64,000 nt of DNA from Flavobacterium commune (GTDB lineage: Bacteria; Bacteroidota; Bacteroidia; Flavobacteriales; Flavobacteriaceae): assembly GCF_001857965.1 (NCBI RefSeq), contig NZ_CP017774.1:62001-126000 (forward strand), in the 5' to 3' direction. Below the pieces are notes generated by a model. It was not told where the DNA came from and made no database searches. It worked only from the letters and a program-made list of their open reading frames with translations. Below, piece by piece: positions 53,495 to 62,090 of the stretch. The stretch's first letter is position 1, and each line of letters starts with the position of its first letter. A program made the position numbers and the translations under genes.

Positions 53495-54691
53495 ATGAGT
53501 ACTATTTTATCCATAGAAAAAAGAAACGCTGTATTGACTACGATGGCGGCTCTTTTAGAACAAGAAAGAGAAGCTTTGAAAGCCATCAATCAACAAGATT
53601 TAGCCAATTATAACGGTGAAGATTTGGCTATGGAAAAACGGCTACTCGTTGACGATGCCAAAGTAGACGGAATGATTCTTTCTGTGAAGCAATTGGCTGG
53701 TCAGGAAGATCCTGTGGGGCAGGTTCGCTATGAATTCACCCATGAAAACGGAATGAAAATCAGCAACAAGACTGCTGCTTTTGGAACAATTTTGATTATC
53801 TATGAATCCCGTCCGGACGTAACAGTAGAAGCTGGTGGAATCGCATTCAAATCAGGAAATAAAATTTTATTGAAAGGTGGAAAAGAATCGTTGCTTTCGA
53901 ACCAAAAAATTGTGAGCCTTTGGCACCAAGCCTTAGAAAGCAATGGCGTAAGTACGGATTGGGTGGAGTATTTGAATTATGACAGAGTTCAAACCCAGGC
54001 TTTTCTTGAAAAACCAACGCAAAGAGTCGATTTAATTGTACCTCGTGGTGGTGAAAAACTGATTGAATTCACTAAAAAACACGCCAGTTGTCCTGTGATT
54101 GTAAGCGGTCGAGGGAATAATTTTGTGTATGTAAATGCCGATGCTGATTTAGATAAAGCGATGGCAATTATCATTAACGGAAAAACTTCAAACATATCAG
54201 TTTGTAATGCTTTAGATAAAGTTTTAATTGATACTAATGTTCCAAATTGGGAAGGTTTTGCTAATGAATTGGTAGCCAAACTAAAAGCATACAACGTAAC
54301 TATTTTAGGTGATGATGCTTTTGCAAAAGCAACTCAGGTGCCTGCAATAGAAAACGATTTGATTTGGTACGAAGAGTTTTTGGATTACAAAATTGTCATT
54401 GGAACAATCGATTCTAAACAAGAAGCGATTGCTAAAATCAACAAATATTGTGGCGGACATTCGGCTTCAATTATTACCGAAGACAAAGCCATTGCACAAG
54501 AATTTATGGAAAACATTGATGCTTCATCCGTTTATCACAACGCTTCTACCCGTTTCACCGATGGAGGGCAATTTGGTTTAGGCGGGGAATTAGCCATCAG
54601 TACGGATAAATTACACCAACGTGGACCAATTGGTTTACAACATTTGGTAACCAATAAATGGTATATTTACGGAGACGGACAAGTTAGATAG
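53495..54691 (+). CDS. proA: glutamate-5-semialdehyde dehydrogenase (gamma-glutamyl phosphate reductase)
   Basis: 398 residues of the ProA family: IYESRPDVTVEAGGIAFKSGNKILLKGGKE and DLIVPRGGEKLIEF are hallmarks; the catalytic Cys is in NGKTSNISVCNALDKVL. It reduces glutamyl-5-phosphate to the semialdehyde of the proline route. Its placement with proB inside the arginine cluster joins the two glutamate-derived pathways. proB lies 244 bases downstream across a repeat-filled gap. Confidence 0.96.
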   Translation: MSTILSIEKRNAVLTTMAALLEQEREALKAINQQDLANYNGEDLAMEKRLLVDDAKVDGMILSVKQLAGQEDPVGQVRYEFTHENGMKISNKTAAFGTILIIYESRPDVTVEAGGIAFKSGNKILLKGGKESLLSNQKIVSLWHQALESNGVSTDWVEYLNYDRVQTQAFLEKPTQRVDLIVPRGGEKLIEFTKKHASCPVIVSGRGNNFVYVNADADLDKAMAIIINGKTSNISVCNALDKVLIDTNVPNWEGFANELVAKLKAYNVTILGDDAFAKATQVPAIENDLIWYEEFLDYKIVIGTIDSKQEAIAKINKYCGGHSASIITEDKAIAQEFMENIDASSVYHNASTRFTDGGQFGLGGELAISTDKLHQRGPIGLQHLVTNKWYIYGDGQVR

Positions 54692-54696
54692 CAGAA

Positions 54697-54930
54697 ACCA
54701 GATTTCAGTTTGCAGTAATCCGTTGTCAGTTCGAGCGAAGTCGAGAACAAAAATGATTTAAGATTTTTGATTACAGATTTAAAACCCAAACTGTAAAAAA
54801 TATAAACATGACTTTGTGAACTTTTTTACAAAGTAAAAGAATAAAAAACTTTGTGCACTTTGCGATTACTTAGTGTCCCCTGCCTGTCGGCAGACAGGTT
54901 TGTGGTTAAAAAAAGCCCTTTGCGGTTAAA
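54697..54930. repeat. repeat-filled gap between proA and proB
   Basis: No gene seen. It contains the words TTCGAGCGAAGTCGAGAA, GATTACAGATTTAAAAC, ACTTTGTGCACTTTGCG and the hairpin CCTGCCTGTCGGCAGACAGG (54880-54899), all typical of the dispersed intergenic vocabulary in this window. Confidence 0.5.
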
Positions 54931-54935
54931 AAAAC

Positions 54936-55697
54936 ATGGCAAAAAAAAGAATTTTATTAAAATTAGGAAGCAATACGCTAACCAAAGAAACCAATCATAT
55001 TTCGAGAGGAAAGATTGAAGACATTGGTATGCAAATAGCCGCCTTAAACGATGAATACGAATTTATCATTGTGAGTTCAGGTGCTATTGCTGCGGCAAAA
55101 CAATTTGTAAAGTTAGACAATAACGACAAAGATGTTTTTGTAAAACAAGCTTTAGCCTCTATTGGTCAGCCTCATTTGATGCGGATTTACAATGAAAACT
55201 TCAAGGATTTAGGATTAAATACTTCGCAGTGTTTGCTTTCTTATTCTGATTTCGAAAAAGAACAAACCCGAAAAAACATTGTCAATACCATCAACGTATT
55301 AGTTAAAAACAATTACATCCCCATTATCAACGAAAACGATACGGTAGCCACGGATGAAATTAAATTTGGTGACAACGATAAATTAGCCGCTTTGGCCGCT
55401 GTTTTATTAAAAGTAGATATTTTGATAATTGCCACCAATACCGACGGTTTTTACACTAAAGAATCAATGGACAAAGGAACTCCGGAAACAATTTTATCAG
55501 TAAAAGAGTTGAAGGATTTGGAAAAAGAAATTGGAGATTCTAAATCGTCACACGGAACAGGCGGAATGCAATCAAAAATAGAAGCCGTAGCCATCGCAAA
55601 AGAAGCTAATATTGAAACCTGGATTATCAATGGTTTGAAAGATAATTTTATCTTAAATGCCTTGAAAAATGAAATTGCATTTACAAAGATTATATAA
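54936..55697 (+). CDS. proB: glutamate 5-kinase, short form without PUA domain
   Basis: 253 residues covering only the amino-acid kinase domain: LLKLGSNTLTKE at the N-terminus, VSSGAIAAAKQF, IPIINENDTVATDEIKFGDNDKLAA for glutamate and ATP binding, and GTGGMQSKIEAVAIAKEANIETWIING. E. coli ProB (about 367 residues) has an extra C-terminal PUA domain, which is absent here; short forms are known in other bacteria. It phosphorylates glutamate for proline synthesis and is normally inhibited by proline. Confidence 0.94.
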   Translation: MAKKRILLKLGSNTLTKETNHISRGKIEDIGMQIAALNDEYEFIIVSSGAIAAAKQFVKLDNNDKDVFVKQALASIGQPHLMRIYNENFKDLGLNTSQCLLSYSDFEKEQTRKNIVNTINVLVKNNYIPIINENDTVATDEIKFGDNDKLAALAAVLLKVDILIIATNTDGFYTKESMDKGTPETILSVKELKDLEKEIGDSKSSHGTGGMQSKIEAVAIAKEANIETWIINGLKDNFILNALKNEIAFTKII

Positions 55698-55702
55698 TTC
55701 TA

Positions 55703-55757
55703 GGACACGGATTATACAGATTCGCTAAAGCGAAAACGCTGATAAAACAGATTTTCT
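55703..55757. repeat. left flanking repeat of the GxxExxY cassette
   Basis: Contains the hairpin core TTCGCTAAAGCGAA (55722-55735) with CGGATTATACAGA before and ACGCTGATAAAACAGA after it. It is an inverted, diverged copy of the repeats downstream of the GxxExxY gene at 56171-56302. Confidence 0.6.
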
Positions 55758-55760
55758 AAA

Positions 55761-56141
55761 ATGGAATTATTACACGAAGAATTAACAAACCTAATTATTA
55801 AAACTTTTTATGAAGTTTATAATGAATTGGGTTATGGATTTCTAGAAAAAGTGTATCAAAATTCTTTGTATCTGGAATTAAAAAACAAAGGGCTTAAAGT
55901 TGAACCTCAAAAAAGAATTCCTGTTTTTTATAAAGGAACTGAAGTTGGAGAATATTTCGCTGATTTAATGGTCGAAGATAAAATTATACTCGAATTGAAA
56001 GCAGCTGATTACATTGTAAAAGAATTTGAAAATCAAATTCTAAACTATTTAAGAGCTACAGACTGTGAAGTTGGTCTTCTTTTAAACTTTGGAAAAAAAC
56101 CAGAATTCAAACGAAAAATATTTGAAAATGACAGAAAATAA
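55761..56141 (+). CDS. GxxExxY family protein (predicted PD-(D/E)XK nuclease fold)
   Basis: 126 residues; the name motif is present as LGYGFLEKVYQNSL (Gly-x-x-Glu-x-x-Tyr). Further features are FADLMVEDKIILELKAADYI, an acidic-strand arrangement reminiscent of PD-(D/E)XK nucleases, and LLNFGKKPEFKR. The function of the family is unknown. It sits between proB and argF' in an otherwise biosynthetic operon and is flanked on both sides by related inverted repeats, as if inserted as a cassette. It is probably co-transcribed with the operon. Confidence 0.88.
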   Translation: MELLHEELTNLIIKTFYEVYNELGYGFLEKVYQNSLYLELKNKGLKVEPQKRIPVFYKGTEVGEYFADLMVEDKIILELKAADYIVKEFENQILNYLRATDCEVGLLLNFGKKPEFKRKIFENDRK

Positions 56142-56170
56142 AATCCGTACTTTTGCTTCAGCAAATCTAA

Positions 56171-56302
56171 AATAATCTGCTCTTATCTGTGACTTCGCGA
56201 TAGCGAATCCGTTTAATAAGCGTACAATTAACAAAAAATACAACAATCCGCTTTTATCTGTGTCTTCGCGATAGCGAATCCGTTTAATCAGCGTACAAAT
56301 AA
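56171..56302. repeat. two direct repeats after the GxxExxY gene
   Basis: Copies at about 56172-56230 and 56243-56302, offset by 71 bases, each contain TCTGTG, TTCGCGATAGCGAATCCG and a TTTAATNAGCGTACAA end. Each has a TTCGC-N4-GCGAA hairpin core like the inverted copy upstream of the gene. Confidence 0.7.
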
Positions 56303-56312
56303 ATAAAGAACA

Positions 56313-57266
56313 ATGAACTTTATATCCATACAAAACATCGATTCACTTGACAAATGGGTGAAACAAGCGTTAAAAATCAAAAAAAATCCGCTTAAGAATA
56401 AAAAACTGGGAAAAAACAAAACCTTAGGGATGTTGTTTTTCAACTCTAGTTTGAGAACCCGTTTGAGTACGCAAAAAGCGGCTATGAATTTGGGAATGAA
56501 CGTGATTGTAATGAATTTTAACAGCGAAGGATGGACTTTGGAATTCCAGGATGGAGTTGTTATGGATCAAGGTTCATCGGAACACATCAAGGAAGCCGCA
56601 GCAGTTGTTTCTCAATATTGCGATATCATCGCGATTAGAGCTTTTGCAGGATTGGTTGATAAAGAAAAAGACAATGCCGAAACCGTAATTTCCGGTTTCT
56701 TAAAATATGCTTCTGTACCGGTTGTAAACATGGAAAGTGCTACGGGACACCCAATGCAATCCCTTGCCGACGCAATTACAATGGCAGAACACAAAACCAA
56801 ACACAGAGCAAAAGTAGTTTTAACCTGGGCTCCACATCCTAGAGCTTTGCCTCAGGCTGTTCCAAACTCTTTTGTAGAAATGATGCAAAAGCAGGAAAAT
56901 ATGGATTTTGTAATTACGCATCCTGAAGGCTACGAATTGAATCCGGAAATCACCAAAGATTCCAAAATCGAATACGATCAAAATAAGGCTTTCGAAAATG
57001 CTGATTTTATCTATGCTAAAAACTGGAGTAATTATAAAGAATACGGAAAAATTACTAATTCTGACCCAAATTGGACCGTTACTGCTGAGAAAATGGCTTT
57101 AACTAATAATGCTAAATTCATGCACTGTTTGCCTGTTAGAAGAAATGTAATTGTTACTGACGAAGTAATTGACAGCGAAAATTCTGTTGTCATCGAACAA
57201 GCAAATAACAGAACCTATTCTGCTCAATTAGTTTTGCAAAAAATATTGGAAAATGGAAAAAAGTAA
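56313..57266 (+). CDS. argF': N-succinylornithine carbamoyltransferase (ArgF')
   Basis: 317 residues. Carbamoyl phosphate motif FFNSSLRTRLSTQKAAMNLG and the C-terminal HCLPVRRNVIV match the acetyl/succinyl-ornithine transcarbamylases, not classical ornithine enzymes. It resembles the Bacteroides fragilis succinylornithine enzyme along its length (TWAPHPRALPQAVPNSF, ITHPEGYEL). The specificity position (Pro90 in B. fragilis, Glu92 in Xanthomonas) aligns with Ser89 here (DQGSSEH). A serine there was reported, as I recall, to favour the succinyl substrate. Its stop overlaps the argB start by 14 bases. Confidence 0.9.
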   Translation: MNFISIQNIDSLDKWVKQALKIKKNPLKNKKLGKNKTLGMLFFNSSLRTRLSTQKAAMNLGMNVIVMNFNSEGWTLEFQDGVVMDQGSSEHIKEAAAVVSQYCDIIAIRAFAGLVDKEKDNAETVISGFLKYASVPVVNMESATGHPMQSLADAITMAEHKTKHRAKVVLTWAPHPRALPQAVPNSFVEMMQKQENMDFVITHPEGYELNPEITKDSKIEYDQNKAFENADFIYAKNWSNYKEYGKITNSDPNWTVTAEKMALTNNAKFMHCLPVRRNVIVTDEVIDSENSVVIEQANNRTYSAQLVLQKILENGKK

Positions 57267-58041
57267 GCAATCCTTATCCATCATAAAAATTGGTGGAAAC
57301 ATCATAGATAATCCAACGGAATTAGCTCATTTTTTAGCAGATTTTTCTAAGATTGAAGGAAATAAAATTTTGGTTCACGGTGGCGGAAAATCGGCTACTA
57401 AAATGGCGCAAAGTATTGGTTTAGTTCCTCAGATGATTGACGGACGAAGAATTACCGATAAACCTATGCTTGACGTAGTGGTGATGATTTATGCCGGAGA
57501 AATCAACAAAAATGTTGTTGCTCAATTACAGGCTCATAACACCAATGCAATGGGATTTTCAGGAGCTGACGGGAATTTAATTCAATCTACTAAAAGAGAC
57601 CATCCAACGATTGATTACGGTTTTGTAGGCGATGTTCAAAAAGTGAATACTCCTTTATTGGAAACCTTAATCAATAGCGGAATTGTTCCTGTTTTCTGTG
57701 CTATTACACACGATAAAAACGGACAATTATTAAACACTAATGCCGATACAATTGCGAGCGAATTAGCCATAGCAGCATCGGAAGTTTTTGAAGTAACCTT
57801 GAACTATTGTTTCGAAAAAGCGGGAGTTTTAACCGATGTTGAAGATGAAAATTCGGTTATTCGCCAAATCAATTCTGCTCTTTATTCGCAATTAAAAGAA
57901 GAAGGAGCCATTCATTCGGGAATGATTCCTAAATTGGATAACTGTTTCAATAGTTTGTCTAAAGGAGTTCAAAAAATTAAAATTGGCCATCACAGAATGT
58001 TGAAAAACTCAGAGGCAATTTGTACGAGTATAGAATTATAA
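57253..58041 (+). CDS. argB: N-acylglutamate kinase
   Basis: 262 residues, the family size. Amino-acid kinase features: IIKIGGNIIDN near the N-terminus, ILVHGGGKSATKMA for the phosphate loop, GRRITDKPMLDVVVMIYAG and NTNADTIASELAIAA. It phosphorylates the acyl-glutamate gamma-carboxylate. The ATG at 57253 lies within the end of argF', indicating coupled translation. Confidence 0.95.
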   Translation: MEKSKQSLSIIKIGGNIIDNPTELAHFLADFSKIEGNKILVHGGGKSATKMAQSIGLVPQMIDGRRITDKPMLDVVVMIYAGEINKNVVAQLQAHNTNAMGFSGADGNLIQSTKRDHPTIDYGFVGDVQKVNTPLLETLINSGIVPVFCAITHDKNGQLLNTNADTIASELAIAASEVFEVTLNYCFEKAGVLTDVEDENSVIRQINSALYSQLKEEGAIHSGMIPKLDNCFNSLSKGVQKIKIGHHRMLKNSEAICTSIEL

Positions 58042-58045
58042 TTAA

Positions 58046-58117
58046 TTTGCCACAAAGACGCCAAGACACAAAGAAATAATTTAAAACTTTGCGACTTTGT
58101 CTCTTCGTAGCAAAAAA
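58046..58117. repeat. intergenic hairpin between argB and argE
   Basis: TTTGCCACAAAGACGCCAAG is mirrored by CTTTGTCTCTTCGTAGCAAA with interruptions. The CTTTGCG/CACAAAG vocabulary recurs before proB and argH. Confidence 0.6.
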
Positions 58118-58124
58118 ATAAAAT

Positions 58125-59201
58125 ATGAAAAACATAGAAACTCTTATACAAGAAGCCATTGCGTTATTAAAATCACTGATTCAGACGCCTTCATTTTCGA
58201 GTGAAGAAGAGCAAACAGCACTTTTAATCGAAAATTGGTTTACTCAGAATAACATTCCTTTCGAAAGAGAAAACAATAATGTTTGGGCTTACAATAAACA
58301 TTTTGATAAATCCAAACCGACACTTTTACTCAATTCGCACCACGATACTGTGAGACCAAACCAGGGTTATACTAACGATCCATTTGAAGCAAAAGTAGAA
58401 GACGGAAAATTATTTGGTCTGGGAAGTAACGATGCCGGAGGATGTTTAGTTTCGCTAATTGCCACATTTACTCATTTTTATGCCAATGAAAACCTGCCTT
58501 ACAATATTGTAGTTGCAGCTACCGCAGAGGAAGAAAGCAGCGGAAAAAATGGTTTGAATAGTATTCTAAAACATTTACCGGAACTGGAATGTGCCATTGT
58601 TGGTGAACCAACCTTAATGCAATTAGCCGTAGCCGAAAAAGGATTATTGGTATTAGATGTGGTTGTTAAAGGGACGGCAAGTCACGCTGCACACAACAAT
58701 CCTGACAATCCTATTTACAATGCCATGCCGGTAATTGAATGGTTTAAAAGCTATCAATTTGAGAAAATATCTGAGGTTTTAGGACCTGTAAAAATGACTG
58801 TAACCCAGGTTACCGCCGGAAAGCAACACAATGTTGTTCCTGCTGAATGTCATTTGGTTGTCGATATTCGTGTGAATGATTGCTACAACAATACCGAAAT
58901 TTTAGACACAGTAAGAGCAAACGTAAATGCTGAAGTGACTCCACGCTCCATGCACTTAAACGCTTCATCAATCCCAGTTTCACACGGATTGGTACAAGCA
59001 GGAATCGCTTTGGGAAGAACCACTTATGGCTCACCTACCCTTTCGGATCAATCGGTTTTATATTGCAAGTCTTTAAAACTGGGGCCAGGAGAAAGCTTAC
59101 GCTCACACTCGGCTAACGAATTTATATATGTAAACGAAATAGAAGAAGGAATCGAATTGTATATCAAAATACTAACTGATTTTTTTAATAATATTAAGTA
59201 G
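58125..59201 (+). CDS. argE: acyl-ornithine/citrulline deacylase, M20 metallopeptidase family
   Basis: 358 residues. Metal-binding and catalytic motifs: LLNSHHDTVRP (His and Asp), GSNDAGGCLVS (bridging Asp), ATAEEESSGKNG (catalytic Glu pair) and the C-terminal GPGESLRSHSANEFI (His). It removes the acyl group to release citrulline or ornithine. In the succinyl route of Bacteroidetes the substrate would be N-succinylcitrulline; specificity is inferred from argF'. Confidence 0.92.
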   Translation: MKNIETLIQEAIALLKSLIQTPSFSSEEEQTALLIENWFTQNNIPFERENNNVWAYNKHFDKSKPTLLLNSHHDTVRPNQGYTNDPFEAKVEDGKLFGLGSNDAGGCLVSLIATFTHFYANENLPYNIVVAATAEEESSGKNGLNSILKHLPELECAIVGEPTLMQLAVAEKGLLVLDVVVKGTASHAAHNNPDNPIYNAMPVIEWFKSYQFEKISEVLGPVKMTVTQVTAGKQHNVVPAECHLVVDIRVNDCYNNTEILDTVRANVNAEVTPRSMHLNASSIPVSHGLVQAGIALGRTTYGSPTLSDQSVLYCKSLKLGPGESLRSHSANEFIYVNEIEEGIELYIKILTDFFNNIK

Positions 59202-59342
59202 CTAATCCCGCTATTCGCTACAATCTTTTATTTTTTAAAGAAAAAAATAAAAGGATTTTCGCTGCTATCGGGGCAAAAAAATAAAAACTTTGCGAATCCC
59301 TGAGTGTTCTCAGTGTATCTCTGCAAAACAAAAAACAGAATT

Positions 59343-60623
59343 ATGAAACTTTGGGAAAAAGGAATACCAACAGATAAACAAATCGATTTATTTACTGTTG
59401 GAAACGATCGTGAATTAGATTTGATTTTGGCCAAACATGATGTTACAGGAAATATAGCTCAGGCAAAAATGCTTGCTAAAATCGGCTTGATTACCCATCA
59501 GGAATGTGAAGATTTACTAGGTGCATTGGCAGAAATTCAGGAAGATATCAAAGCTGGAAATTTTACTATCGAAGATTCATTTGAAGATGTACATTCAAAA
59601 GTTGAATATTTACTTACCCAAAAAGTAGGCGATGCCGGAAAAAAAATACACACCGCCCGTTCTCGTAATGATCAGGTTTTAGTGGATATGAACCTGTACT
59701 TAAAAGAAGAAGTTCTACAATTAAAACAGCAAGTAAAAGCACTTTTTGATTTATTGATGGCTTCTGCCGAAAAATACCAAAACGTATTACTACCAGGTTA
59801 TACACATTTACAAATTGCAATGCCTAGTTCATTTGGAATGTGGTTTTCTGCTTATGCCGAAAGTCTAATCGACGATATGAGTATGCTTAATGCTGCTTTA
59901 AAAGTAGTAGATCAAAATCCGTTGGGTTCTGCTGCAGGATATGGTAGCTCCTTCCCTATTGACAGAACTTTTACCACAAAAGAAATGGGTTTTAGCACTT
60001 TAAAATACAATTCCGTTGCGGCACAAATGAGTCGTGGAAAATCTGAGAAAACAGTTTCTTTTGCAATGGCAAGTGTTGCAGGTACGCTTTCAAAATTTGC
60101 TTATGACGTCTGTTTATATATGAGCCAGAATTTTGATTTTATTGGTTTACCGGCAAATCTGACTACAGGATCCAGCATTATGCCTCATAAAAAAAATCCT
60201 GATGTATTTGAGTTAATTCGTGGAAAATGCAACAAGATTCAGTCATTACCATATGAATTAACCTTAATTACCAATAACCTACCAAGTGGTTACCACAGAG
60301 ATTTACAACTTTTAAAAGAAGGTGTTTTCCCTGCGATTCAAAACTTAAAAGCCTGTTTGGATATTGCTATTTTCTCCATTCCGGATATTAAAGTAAAAGA
60401 AAATATTTTAGAGGATAAAAAATACGATTATCTATTTACTGTAGATACTTTGAACGAAATGGTTTCGGCTGGAATCCCATTTAGAGATGCCTACAAAGAA
60501 GTAGCTTTGCAAATTGAAGCCGGAAATTACAAATCACCAAAAGCAACAAAACATTCACACGAAGGAAGTATTAATAATCTTTGCTTGAATGAGATTAAAG
60601 AAAAAATGAATCTGGCTTATTAA
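59343..60623 (+). CDS. argH: argininosuccinate lyase
   Basis: The ATG at 59343 (MKLWEKGIPTDKQIDLFTVG) is chosen; an upstream in-frame start at 59304 lies in the CTTTGCG-type repeat. 426 residues. Fumarase-superfamily signature TGSSIMPHKKNPDVFELIRGK with the catalytic serine loop, plus HTARSRNDQVLVDMNLYL and YTHLQIAMPSSFGMW. It splits argininosuccinate into arginine and fumarate, the last step of the pathway. It closes the cluster; an IS follows 26 bases after the stop. Confidence 0.96.
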   Translation: MKLWEKGIPTDKQIDLFTVGNDRELDLILAKHDVTGNIAQAKMLAKIGLITHQECEDLLGALAEIQEDIKAGNFTIEDSFEDVHSKVEYLLTQKVGDAGKKIHTARSRNDQVLVDMNLYLKEEVLQLKQQVKALFDLLMASAEKYQNVLLPGYTHLQIAMPSSFGMWFSAYAESLIDDMSMLNAALKVVDQNPLGSAAGYGSSFPIDRTFTTKEMGFSTLKYNSVAAQMSRGKSEKTVSFAMASVAGTLSKFAYDVCLYMSQNFDFIGLPANLTTGSSIMPHKKNPDVFELIRGKCNKIQSLPYELTLITNNLPSGYHRDLQLLKEGVFPAIQNLKACLDIAIFSIPDIKVKENILEDKKYDYLFTVDTLNEMVSAGIPFRDAYKEVALQIEAGNYKSPKATKHSHEGSINNLCLNEIKEKMNLAY

Positions 60624-60649
60624 AAGAGAGATTTATTCAAATAAAAAAG

Positions 60650-62019
60650 GACACTATCCCAAAAAGTGTGTAAGTTGAAAAGTTAAGGCTTCGTTTTTAT
60701 AATCGGAGCCTTTTTTCAAATATAAGGGTAAATTGGTTTAAAACAATTCCCCAATTTTGAATAGGCATTGACCATTTTTTGGTCGCTTCTCTTAAAGCCA
60801 AAAATACCGATTTTAATACAGCATCATCTGTTGGGAACGACATTTTATTTTTAGTGTATTTTCTAATTTTTCCGTTTAAGTTCTCGATTAAATTTGTTGT
60901 ATAAATGATTTTTCTAATTTCAATTGGAAAATCAAAAAATACGGTCAATTCATCCCAGTTATCTCGCCAGGATTTAATTGCATAAGAATATTTGGATTCC
61001 CATTTGTCTGCAAAATCGTTTAAAGCCAACTCTGCTGCTTGTTTTGTTGGAGCGTTATAAATATGTTTCATATCGGCAGTAAATTGTTTTCGATCCTTCC
61101 AAACGACATATTTACAAGCATTTCTAATTTGATGAACCACGCAGATTTGTGTTTGAGATTCAGGGAAAACACTTCGGATTGTTTGAGTAAATCCATTTAA
61201 ATTATCGGTAGCTGTAATAAGTATATCTTCAACGCCACGGGCTTTTAAATCAGTCAAAACACTCATCCAAAAGCTACTGCTTTCATTCTTACCAAGCCAC
61301 ATTCCTAAAACATCTTTTTTACCATCTCTGTTAAGCCCTACAGCTAAATAAATAGTTTTATTGATAACTTTCGAACCTTCTCTAACCTTAAAAACAATAC
61401 CATCCATCCAAACAATTAAATAAAGCTCTTCTAGTGGCCTGTTTTGCCAAGTAACTACTTCATTTGTAATTGTGTTGGTAATACGTGATATAGTCGAAGA
61501 AGACACTTCAAAATCATATACCTCCTTGATCTGTTCTTCAATATTACTAACACTCATGCCTTTAGCATAAAGTGAGATGATGACATTTTCAATACCTTGG
61601 GCTATATTTTCTCTTTTAGGAACAAGCAGGGGATTAAAGGAAGAATCTCTGTCACGAGGAACTTTGATTTCTTGTTGACCAAAAGAGGTCTTTATTTTTT
61701 TAGTTCCGTGTCCGTTGCGATAATTACCCTTAGTGGTTTTATCGTGTTTTTCATTGTCTAAATGAGCATCAAGTTCGGCTTCGAGCATATGTTCAACAGC
61801 TCGTTTGTGCATCGTTTGAAAGAATGAGGTTAAATCTTCTGCATTCTTGAAGGATTTATAGAAATCCTTGTTGTTTAATAAGTCGTCTTTGTCAATCATA
61901 ATTATGTAAGGTTAAAAATAACAAAAAGTTATTTCCGAAAAATATTTTTGAGCTTTTTAAAGGAGCTCAAATATTTTTCAGAATAACTTTTCAACTTACA
62001 CAGTTAGTGAGACACTACC
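60650..62019 (-). mobile_element. IS256-family insertion sequence, copy 2 (1370 bp)
   Basis: Exactly the length of copy 1 (33116-34485) and nearly identical. The target duplication TAAAAAAG occurs at 60642-60649 and 62020-62027. Read on the minus strand, the target is the T-tract of the terminator at 62023-62076, and the transposase runs in the same direction as that terminator, as in copy 1. Confidence 0.93.
60697..61899 (-). CDS. IS256-family transposase, copy 2
   Basis: 400 residues, intact, with the same DDE residues (Asp166, Asp232, Glu339) as the copy at 33236-34438. It differs only by Asn119 and Arg370. No frameshift or stop is present, so either copy could drive movement of both. It is inserted between argH and the ytxJ-like gene. 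Confidence 0.97.
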   Translation of the reverse strand: MIDKDDLLNNKDFYKSFKNAEDLTSFFQTMHKRAVEHMLEAELDAHLDNEKHDKTTKGNYRNGHGTKKIKTSFGQQEIKVPRDRDSSFNPLLVPKRENIAQGIENVIISLYAKGMSVSNIEEQIKEVYDFEVSSSTISRITNTITNEVVTWQNRPLEELYLIVWMDGIVFKVREGSKVINKTIYLAVGLNRDGKKDVLGMWLGKNESSSFWMSVLTDLKARGVEDILITATDNLNGFTQTIRSVFPESQTQICVVHQIRNACKYVVWKDRKQFTADMKHIYNAPTKQAAELALNDFADKWESKYSYAIKSWRDNWDELTVFFDFPIEIRKIIYTTNLIENLNGKIRKYTKNKMSFPTDDAVLKSVFLALREATKKWSMPIQNWGIVLNQFTLIFEKRLRL

Positions 62020-62022
62020 TAA

Positions 62023-62076
62023 AAAAGCTACGAATTCACGAATTATAATGTATTAATTCCTGAATTCGTGGCTTTT
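62023..62076 (-). terminator. terminator of the ytxJ-like gene, T-tract used as IS target
   Basis: AAAAGCCACGAATTCAGGAA on the minus strand pairs with GAATTCGTAGCTTTT in a long imperfect stem, followed by TTTTTTA, which is the target duplication of IS copy 2. The CGAATTCACGAATTA words also belong to the dispersed hairpin vocabulary. Confidence 0.7.
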
Positions 62077-62090
62077 AATTTATTATATTA

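Noticed and set aside
56171..56302. CRISPR-like array from the two direct repeats
   Set aside because: Only two copies with one spacer-like interval, each an internal hairpin, and no cas genes; better explained as dispersed intergenic repeats.
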